A stretch of DNA of 5,522 nt from NCBI GenBank assembly GCA_047619485.1, contig JBLHKE010000543.1, forward strand, positions 1-5,522. Reading direction: 5' to 3'. Source of the DNA: JBLHKE01 sp047619485. GTDB lineage: Bacteria; Verrucomicrobiota; Verrucomicrobiia; Verrucomicrobiales; DEV007. The position numbers and the translations under genes are program-made. The notes beneath the pieces were generated by a model. The model had not been told where the DNA came from, made no database searches, and worked only from the letters and a program-made list of their open reading frames with translations. Below are positions 1 through 4,325 of the stretch, in pieces; the first letter of the stretch is position 1; each line of letters opens with the position of its first letter.

Positions 1-6
1 GTCAGC

Positions 7-91
7 CGTAACTTCGATTTCAAAATCGAAGCCCATCGTGCTCGGACTTCATGCTTGGGCACTGCTCTTCGATTTTGAAATCGAAGTTACG
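7..91. repeat. Compound inverted repeat, two self-palindromic arms (REP/BIME-like)
   Basis: The arms at 7-31 and 67-91 are perfect 25-bp reverse complements, separated by 35 bp. Each arm contains its own hairpin: CTTCGATTT, two bases, AAATCGAAG (12-31 and 67-86). Both arms carry CGTAA at the outer end. A short extra pairing, GCCCA (31-35) with TGGGC (56-60), can form inside the spacer. This design matches bacterial interspersed mosaic elements. It is not a standard terminator, because no T tract follows on either side. The stop codon of the PPC-like gene (49-51) lies in the spacer, so the right arm is translated. Confidence 0.8.
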
Positions 92-624
92 CCATCGCCT
101 GCGGCGATGGGATTTCCCGACAGCCTCTCCAGCTCCAGTAGCCGTTTCAATATCGAGCGCTGCGCAGGTTCGAGGGGGGGCGAGTATTCAGCCCGGATCA
201 GGAAGGCGAATTTTCCGCCCCAATCGTTGCCAGAGTTTGCATTGCGGAGTCCTAGTAGGAAATCGCTCCCGGCGATGAGGTTGAAATCCTGCTGGTTCGT
301 GGCCGAGCCATTGATGATCAGATCCAGCTCTCCATTCCCAAAGGTTGCGAGAGAGACCTTGAACAGACCCGTCCTCGGGACGGGAAACTTCCAGTAGTAG
401 ATGCCGTCGTCGTTTGCGAGTGCCGTGCCCCGACCGATGACACGGATCTCGGATTTAAGGATCGCAGCGCGGGCTGGTGCAACGTTTACGGGTAGCGAGT
501 GCTCTTCAATACGTAGCCCAGTCAACCCGCAGGGGCGGGTGAGACTCTGTCCAACACAGAACAGATACGTCTGTCCAGCCTGGGCGCGGAAGAAAGTCTC
601 CTCGACCCCCGTGTGCCATCCCAT
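49..624 (-). CDS. C-terminal part of a frameshifted PPC-like repeat protein
   Basis: This is the second half of the gene that begins at 1330. Meaningful coding in this frame starts at about 606, immediately after a one-base frameshift. The frame has an ATG at 624 and stays open further upstream, but the stretch upstream of 607 is a shadow of the other frame. Joined, the protein would have 426 residues. Residues 242-270 finish the second PPC-like sandwich (VEETFFRAQAGQTYLFCVG). Residues about 290-383 form a third similar unit (YYWKFPVPRTGLFKVSLATF). The tail contains a short helix-like stretch (QRSILKRLLELERL). The last ~16 residues come from the inverted repeat at 7-91, so the original stop may have been replaced. 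PPC-like domains are non-catalytic beta-sandwiches of secreted proteins; the role here is unknown. Confidence 0.65.
   Translation of the reverse strand: MGWHTGVEETFFRAQAGQTYLFCVGQSLTRPCGLTGLRIEEHSLPVNVAPARAAILKSEIRVIGRGTALANDDGIYYWKFPVPRTGLFKVSLATFGNGELDLIINGSATNQQDFNLIAGSDFLLGLRNANSGNDWGGKFAFLIRAEYSPPLEPAQRSILKRLLELERLSGNPIAAGDGVTSISKSKSSAQA
92..110. repeat. Perfect 8-bp hairpin beside the compound repeat
   Basis: CCATCGCC (92-99) and GGCGATGG (103-110) pair perfectly around the triplet TGC. The hairpin touches the right arm of the 7-91 repeat and lies inside the 3' coding end of the PPC-like gene, where it encodes the residues around PIAAGDG. It could be part of the same mobile repeat or a transcript-end structure. 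No U tract follows. Confidence 0.6.
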
Positions 625-1330
625 TCCACGTGCCTTGGCCAACCCAGACGGTTTGCTGAACTTTGTGTGGCGACTCGAGAACCGCTCGACACACCGCATC
701 GGCGGGTGCGGTCCATTGAAACCAAATGGTGGCACCAGCTGCCGGCGGGCCGTCTCCCGGAGTCTCGGTCGCATTGCACATCGAGCCCGTGGCGTGCGCC
801 GGGAGTGTTGACGGAAGGCCGCGTGGCGTCTGGCGATCGTCGGCGGGAGCTAAGCTCGCTGAACTGGCTAGGTGCAGGGTGGCGTCCCCCCCGTTCAGGG
901 CGTAGAGGCAGATCGTGTAGGTCTTCCCTTGGACAGCTGGAAATTGGTAAACCCAGGGCTGCACCGATTCTCCGTCAGTTGTGGTGATCAATCTTTCAAC
1001 GGCGGAACCGAGGAAGACCGCGACTCCGACCAGGTCGTTGGGCGATCCAGCTTGAACGCTGACGGTATCGTTCACCGGGGATGTCCATCGGTACCACATC
1101 GAACCAGATGGGTAGTCAACGCTGTCGAGATCCGGGGTGCGTGGCTCGAAAGGTTCTAGGGAGGCCGAGCTGGTATCCACTTCCAAGGTCAGTGGGAGGC
1201 TCGAGGCCAGGAAAATCGCATCTTCAACGAGATGGTTCGATGGAGCCGCGAGCCCGAGCGCGCTGAGCAGTTGTGCCACGATTAGAAGGAAACCCCACCG
1301 TCCAAAAAATTGCATTCGCCGATCGAGCAT
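506..1330 (-). CDS. N-terminal part of a frameshifted, secreted PPC-like repeat protein
   Basis: I chose the ATG at 1330 because GGAGAG (1340-1345) lies 9 nt upstream. A TTG at 1348 is also in frame but falls inside that ribosome-binding region. The start gives a clear signal peptide: arginines at 4, 5 and 11, a hydrophobic core at about 13-27, and likely cleavage near A28/A29. Two PPC-like sandwich units follow. One is at about 70-155 (MWYRWTSPVNDTVSVQAG, then GKTYTICLYALNGGDATLHL). The second starts near 190 (TIWFQWTAPADAV) and is cut off. Codon 241 is the last sensible one; after it this frame runs through non-homologous sequence to a stop at 506. The coherent continuation is in the next frame (see the part ending at 49). 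The gene lies 59 nt after the propeller gene, probably in one transcript. It has no catalytic motif that I recognise. Confidence 0.7.
   Translation of the reverse strand: MLDRRMQFFGRWGFLLIVAQLLSALGLAAPSNHLVEDAIFLASSLPLTLEVDTSSASLEPFEPRTPDLDSVDYPSGSMWYRWTSPVNDTVSVQAGSPNDLVGVAVFLGSAVERLITTTDGESVQPWVYQFPAVQGKTYTICLYALNGGDATLHLASSASLAPADDRQTPRGLPSTLPAHATGSMCNATETPGDGPPAAGATIWFQWTAPADAVCRAVLESPHKVQQTVWVGQGTWNGMAHGGRGDFLPRPGWTDVSVLCWTESHPPLRVDWATY
606..610 (-). other. Frameshift site in a homopolymer (G run on the coding strand)
   Basis: The coding strand reads CAC then five G then TCGAGGAG. With four G the two halves join smoothly as ...WNGMAHG-VEETFFRAQAG... and give a 1281-nt, 426-codon reading frame plus stop. 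With five G the frame is lost. Seven G would also restore the frame with one extra glycine. Whether this is a real mutation or a read error cannot be told from the sequence. Confidence 0.75.
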
Positions 1331-1352
1331 GGCCAGATGCTCTCCCAATTTT

Positions 1353-1392
1353 TAGCTTCCGGCAAGGGGAACCCAAGATCCCGCGGAAGCTA
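1353..1392. repeat. 9-bp stem with a 22-nt loop between propeller and PPC-like genes
   Basis: TAGCTTCCG (1353-1361) pairs perfectly with CGGAAGCTA (1384-1392). On the minus-strand transcript the TAG stop codon of the propeller gene (1390-1392) forms the 5' base of the stem, and the ribosome-binding site of the next gene begins 8 nt after it. No U tract follows (the transcript continues AAAAUUGGG), so a processing or coupling structure is likelier than a terminator. Confidence 0.45.
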
Positions 1393-3030
1393 TCGAGATC
1401 CGGGACTGCCAATGCAAATGAGTTCCTTCATCGTCCGCGCGTAGATTCGTCCGTTGGCGTAGGACAGGCTCGATAGCGACCAGGTCTTTCCGGCCGGCCC
1501 GAGATCGCTGATCGAAACCAAGGCGCTCTCGTCTAGAATCGATGCATCCCACTTTAACACATAGACCAAGCCAAGCATCGTCGGCATGTAGAGGTGCTCG
1601 CCGATCACCGTCGGGCTGGCTGCGCAAACGTGTCCCCAACCCGTGCCGGCATTGCGCTTGTCCTGGGTGGCGAGAAACCCATCTGCGTTGCGCATGTCGT
1701 TGGGGGTCGCCTTGCTCCATCGGGTCTCATCTGGTTCGCCCTCTCGGCGCACCACCTGAACCGGCACTTGGAGGTACTCCACTTTACCCGTCTTCACATG
1801 GACGCGACCGATCAAGTAGTCATCAAAGCGCCGAAAGTAGTGGTAGTCACCGACCAGAATGTTCGACTGGTAGGTGATCGGTTTCTTGGAAGCGTCAAGC
1901 GACTGATCGGTCGCGGTGAGGTAGCGCCCGTCTGCTTGGCGGCATACTTGCACATTCTCCGACAGGGAGACGGTGCTGCGAATTTTGCCTGTCCCGAGAT
2001 CGACTATCAGGTGAGATTTGCCGGAGAACAGAGCGGCGATCTCGTTGTTCCAACAAGTATTCTGGTGCGAGGCATAACCCTTCACGTCGAGGTCCCAGAT
2101 CGTCCTCCCATCTGCCGCCTGCAACAAAGAAACCCCGTAGGGCTCCTCCGGCGGCTGATGCCCGCCTCCTCTCCCCGTCAGGATCGCAACGCTGCCATCC
2201 GCACGTCGCCCGAGTAGTGATGTCGCATGAATCCCTGTGCCAGCCTGACCAGTCCACGCCAGTTCACCCGTCTTTAAATCATAGGCGTGCAGCCAGGTCC
2301 AATAGGCTCGATCTCGGCCGAGCGGTTTCGCACCGGCTTTGGTCGTGACCTTCGGATCCAGATCCGAGGGCTTGACACGCACCACGATCACTTTGCCATT
2401 GTGGAGGATCGGTTCGTGCTGCCGCGAGTGATGCCTGCCGAATGGCACCCACTGCTTCGACCAGAGCTGTTTGCCTTCGAAGTCGAAACACTTCATCGAT
2501 CCGCCGACGTTGGTGAAGCACACGTGTTCGCCATCAGTGACCGGCGAGGCAGCGGTGTTGTCGCTGAACAGACTCGACAAATCGGTGATCCGGGAGGCCG
2601 GAAGTTCGCGGCGCCAGAGTTCCTTACCGGTCACCGCATCGAAGCACTGCGCTACGATCAGCGACCCCAGCTCGGCGTCTCCCTCAGTCGGCGCATGGGA
2701 CGCGACAAACACGCGCCCACCGCAAACAACCACGCTCCCTTGCCCGGTATTCGGCAGGGGAACGCGCCACAGGATACCCTGGTTGCGCGAGACGCTGAAG
2801 TCCGATAGGGCTTTGCCCTTGACCACAAAATCACCCCTGGGACCTGCCGCTTGCTGCCAGTCAGAAGCCCAACCCGCGCTACCCAGTAAGTGGCTCAAGA
2901 GCAGAAATATGAGGGAGGTCAGAGATCGGCGGGGGAGAAGATTTTGTAGAGTAGTGATGCCTAAAAATACCCACTTCCGCAGCGATGGCCACCTCCAGAT
3001 TCTCTTAGGGTTTATCCTTCGAATCACCAC
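1390..3030 (-). CDS. Secreted PQQ-like (BamB-type) eight-bladed beta-propeller protein
   Basis: The 546-residue protein has the repeated ending of PQQ-like propeller blades: GKELWRRELP (135-144), GKQLWSKQW (186-194), TGELAWTGQ (254-262), DGRTIWDLDVKG (307-318), GKIRSTVSL (348-356), GKVEYLQVP (415-423) and VYVLKW (489-494). A last blade is at about 517-541. About eight blades are visible. A hydrophobic stretch at 38-50 followed by SAGWA|SDW looks like a signal peptide cleaved near 55, so the propeller is probably periplasmic or extracellular. The start is GTG with AGGAG (3043-3047) 12 nt upstream, a long spacer. It gives an unusually long 37-residue lead before the hydrophobic core, and there is no methionine codon before residue 446. 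An in-frame TAG overlaps the AGGAG, which limits the N-terminus. Such proteins serve as scaffolds or as quinoprotein enzymes. I see nothing that fixes an enzyme activity, and PQQ binding is unproven. Confidence 0.85.
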   Translation of the reverse strand: MVIRRINPKRIWRWPSLRKWVFLGITTLQNLLPRRSLTSLIFLLLSHLLGSAGWASDWQQAAGPRGDFVVKGKALSDFSVSRNQGILWRVPLPNTGQGSVVVCGGRVFVASHAPTEGDAELGSLIVAQCFDAVTGKELWRRELPASRITDLSSLFSDNTAASPVTDGEHVCFTNVGGSMKCFDFEGKQLWSKQWVPFGRHHSRQHEPILHNGKVIVVRVKPSDLDPKVTTKAGAKPLGRDRAYWTWLHAYDLKTGELAWTGQAGTGIHATSLLGRRADGSVAILTGRGGGHQPPEEPYGVSLLQAADGRTIWDLDVKGYASHQNTCWNNEIAALFSGKSHLIVDLGTGKIRSTVSLSENVQVCRQADGRYLTATDQSLDASKKPITYQSNILVGDYHYFRRFDDYLIGRVHVKTGKVEYLQVPVQVVRREGEPDETRWSKATPNDMRNADGFLATQDKRNAGTGWGHVCAASPTVIGEHLYMPTMLGLVYVLKWDASILDESALVSISDLGPAGKTWSLSSLSYANGRIYARTMKELICIGSPGSR

Positions 3031-3063
3031 GCAATGAGAACGCTCCTACCACAGGCTCTTAAG

Positions 3064-3124
3064 AAGTAGAGTCGGCAATCCTGCCGATACTTCCGAATCG
3101 TCGGCAGGAGTGCCGACGCTACTT
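3064..3124. repeat. REP pair (inverted, GTAG-flanked palindromes)
   Basis: The arms at 3064-3087 and 3101-3124 are inverted copies of 24 bp with 22 matches, around a 13-nt spacer. Each arm contains a hairpin: TCGGCA, four bases, TGCCGA. Each arm has AAGTAG at its outer end, so GTAG sits just 5' of the palindrome when read inward. GTAG-type tetranucleotides 5' of a hairpin are the known hallmark of REPs mobilised by RAYT (TnpA-REP) transposases. No RAYT gene is in the window. The element lies 34 nt upstream of the propeller gene start, where a promoter would be expected. Confidence 0.75.
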
Positions 3125-3138
3125 GATCAACGATCAAG
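3122..3138. repeat. Perfect 7-bp hairpin at the REP edge
   Basis: CTTGATC (3122-3128) and GATCAAG (3132-3138) pair perfectly around AAC. The left arm overlaps the last three bases of the REP pair, and the hairpin contains the stop codon of the leader-like ORF remnant (3127-3129). It may mark the junction of an insertion. Confidence 0.5.
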
Positions 3139-3177
3139 GCCTGCGGACCGAATGAATTGATGTCGTGTGATTTTCAT
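3127..3177 (-). pseudogene. 16-residue ORF resembling the start of a Tat-exported protein, cut off at the REP
   Basis: An ATG at 3177 with GGAAG a few bases upstream (just before GCTGCGAAAAA) opens MKITRHQFIRSAGLDR and then a TGA. The pattern T-R-H-Q-F-I-R-S-A-G resembles the twin-arginine leader consensus (S-R-R-x-F-L-K) found at the start of many secreted proteins in this kind of bacterium, with H in place of the second R. No hydrophobic region follows: the frame stops within the hairpin next to the REP pair. I infer a truncated gene start left when the rest was lost or displaced by the repeat. A chance ORF or a piece of a dispersed repeat is the alternative. Confidence 0.3.
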
Positions 3178-3206
3178 TTTTTCGCAGCTTCCGAAATGAT
3201 CGAGCG

Positions 3207-3293
3207 TTCCCCCTTTGTCGGGAATGGAGGCTGCTCGAAATCGAGCGCGACGGTGACGCCGTCGAGTGACCTTGGATCGAGCCCAGACTGGGC
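3207..3293. repeat. Run of four small hairpins downstream of the cytochrome gene
   Basis: Four inverted repeats follow one another: TTCCC/GGGAA (3207-3211 with 3220-3224), GCTCGA/TCGAGC (3233-3238 with 3241-3246), CGACGG/CCGTCG (3248-3253 with 3259-3264) and GCCCA/TGGGC (3281-3285 with 3289-3293). The last is 15 nt after the cytochrome stop codon. None is followed by a T run. Two minus-strand frames stay open through this stretch, but neither has a convincing start or a recognisable product. It may be a structured RNA, a 3' end region or a dispersed repeat. Confidence 0.4.
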
Positions 3294-3308
3294 CCAAGCG
3301 GAGCCGCC

Positions 3309-3884
3309 TCACCCATAATTCATGGCTTTGGACTCGAGAGGTTTTCCGCGTGGTGGGGTGATCTTGAAGCCCAGTGGGATGCGCTTGCCATTCTTGTAGA
3401 TCGTTAGCCCGGCCCCGTGCATGCCCTTGAAAGATGAGCGCACGATGAACTTCGACGTCGTGTCAGCCTTGCAACTCATGTGGATGGTAGGATCGATTTT
3501 CAATGTGGTCACCTTGCCGGGCTCAACTACGATCTTGTGGTGGTCGTGGTGCGCGAGGATGACCGAAACAAACCATTCGGAGCGCACGAGGCGGTACCCG
3601 GTCAGTGTGTAGGTTCCGGTTGGCAGCGCACGCAACGCCTCGGATTGCCCGGCTTTGTGATCCGCTTCTGCGTTCCCGACGGGTTCCCAAGCGAGGCGAA
3701 TGATCTTATCCTGATCGTTCTTTACGAAGATTGAGCCCTCGTCAAAGTTCGGCCGGACGAACCCCGCATCGGCCAGTTCCTCGTCTTCCCGCGGTGCGGT
3801 CGTGATTGCCTGGGGTGTTTTGCCTCCACCGCCTTTGAAAAATTGGATGAGGGCCTCACGGGTCCCCTTGGGTGCCTGGCCGCT
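3309..3884 (-). CDS. C-terminal domain of the interrupted cytochrome c protein
   Basis: This stretch continues the cytochrome frame directly after the in-frame UGA: 191 sense codons, then TGA. It has no plausible start of its own (the first TTG in frame is at 3635, without a ribosome-binding site). It reads as real protein, not a random frame. SGQAPKGTREALIQFF looks like the last helix of the haem domain and is followed by a Gly/Pro linker (KGGGGKTPQ) and an acidic stretch (PREDEELAD). A beta-rich region of about 140 residues follows, with LPTGTYTLTGYR, HHDHHKIVVEPGKVTTLKI and YKNGKRIPLGFKITPPRGKP. That pattern resembles Ig-like or carboxypeptidase-regulatory sandwich domains, but I do not recognise the family. 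The HHDHH cluster could bind metal (inference). No methionine near the haem segment offers itself as distal ligand. Confidence 0.6.
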   Translation of the reverse strand, partial: SGQAPKGTREALIQFFKGGGGKTPQAITTAPREDEELADAGFVRPNFDEGSIFVKNDQDKIIRLAWEPVGNAEADHKAGQSEALRALPTGTYTLTGYRLVRSEWFVSVILAHHDHHKIVVEPGKVTTLKIDPTIHMSCKADTTSKFIVRSSFKGMHGAGLTIYKNGKRIPLGFKITPPRGKPLESKAMNYG

Positions 3885-3887
3885 TCA
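3885..3887 (-). other. In-frame UGA inside the cytochrome gene
   Basis: UGA is codon 76 when counting from the ATG at 4112, 22 codons after the CSSCH haem site. The frame continues without another stop to 3309. One-base changes that would create it include CGA (Arg), GGA (Gly), TGG (Trp) or TGC/TGT (Cys) to TGA. The downstream sequence folds only weakly (GGCC pairs at 3852-3855 and 3878-3881 with CAC/GUG inside), so a selenocysteine insertion element is not evident. Confidence 0.8.
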
Positions 3888-4112
3888 GTCGGTCTCGAGG
3901 ATCTGGCCGAGCCAGGCGCGATCGGTAGCGAATCGCAGGTCAGGTGGGACGTGGCAGCTGCTGCAGGTTTGCTGAAAATGTGCGCCAGCCTCGCGGATGA
4001 GTTTCTTGTCTTCCGCACGGAGTGTTGACGGCGCGATCAACAGGAGTACGACGCCGGTCGCCGCTAGCGGCAACGTGACGGCCTTGATGATGTTGGCGTG
4101 TATCGAACTCAT
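3885..4112 (-). CDS. Exported monohaem c-type cytochrome, N-terminal part ending at an in-frame UGA
   Basis: The ATG at 4112 gives a compact signal peptide: MSSIHANIIK, a hydrophobic core at about 12-28, and likely cleavage after LRA (residue 33). An upstream in-frame ATG at 4151 would add 13 residues; neither has a strong ribosome-binding site, so the start is uncertain. The mature part has one covalent haem site, CSSCH (C50, C53, H54), followed by VPPDLRFATDRAWLGQILETD and the UGA at codon 76. As it stands the product is a haem site without a complete cytochrome fold. Read through the UGA, the protein has 267 codons and gains a beta-rich domain. It would act in the periplasm as an electron carrier. 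The propeller gene lies downstream on the same strand but 278 nt away. Confidence 0.65.
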   Translation of the reverse strand: MSSIHANIIKAVTLPLAATGVVLLLIAPSTLRAEDKKLIREAGAHFQQTCSSCHVPPDLRFATDRAWLGQILETD

Positions 4113-4325
4113 TTTGTGAATGGGATCATTACTTTGAGTTTCACTGCCCATCGTGTACTTACCAAGCTCTTTTTGTGGCTTGTTATCTGGCCGGATCCAC
4201 CACGTCGACCTTGAAGCACTCCTAATACAAGGCCTCCCAGCCAATCGCCAACGCAGTTCATGTGCCTGACAGCCAGGGGCTGAAAGCTTGCGGCGACGCC
4301 GCGATTCAGTCAGTTTGGAGTCATG
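4113..4325. promoter_or_regulatory. Divergent intergenic region between the cytochrome and lamin-tail genes
   Basis: About 210 bp separate two divergent starts, so promoters for both genes should lie here. On the minus strand the best pair I can see is TTGGCG (4246-4251), a 16-nt spacer and TGTATT (4224-4229), a weak match. On the plus strand no good pair stands out. Two small hairpins precede the plus-strand gene: AGCC/GGCT (4271-4274 with 4278-4281) and GCGGC/GCCGC (4290-4294 with 4298-4302). Confidence 0.4.
4317..4320 (+). promoter_or_regulatory. Ribosome-binding site that decides the lamin-tail gene start
   Basis: GGAG is 2 nt from the first ATG (4323) and 5 nt from the second (4326) of two adjacent ATG codons. 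The spacing favours 4326. Confidence 0.6.

Noticed and set aside
7..110. Intrinsic terminator for the PPC-like gene
   Set aside because: The stems are strong, but no T tract follows on either strand, and the gene's stop lies between the arms.
1594..2217. Long plus-strand open frame (207 codons) opposite the propeller gene
   Set aside because: It is the antisense shadow of a clear propeller protein with blade repeats; its own translation has no recognisable domain or signal. The same applies to 2287-2808 and 2471-3037.
3852..3887. Selenocysteine insertion at the UGA of the cytochrome
   Set aside because: The downstream fold is only a weak, bulged stem (GGCC and CAC/GUG pairs) without a stable apical stem-loop. 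Kept only as a minor alternative.
3885..3887. UGA reassigned to an amino acid in this organism
   Set aside because: TGA ends both the PPC-like gene and the cytochrome C-terminal frame at sensible protein ends, and tryptophans in all four genes use TGG.
3722..4018. Minus-strand open frame of 98 codons across the cytochrome gene
   Set aside because: It overlaps the cytochrome frame carrying CSSCH and the downstream domain, and its own translation is low-complexity Arg/Ser/Pro with no motif.
4134..4161. Plus-strand promoter TTGAGT, 16 nt, TACTTA for the lamin-tail gene
   Set aside because: Both boxes match the sigma-70 consensus poorly and lie over 160 nt from the start codon; chance is as likely.
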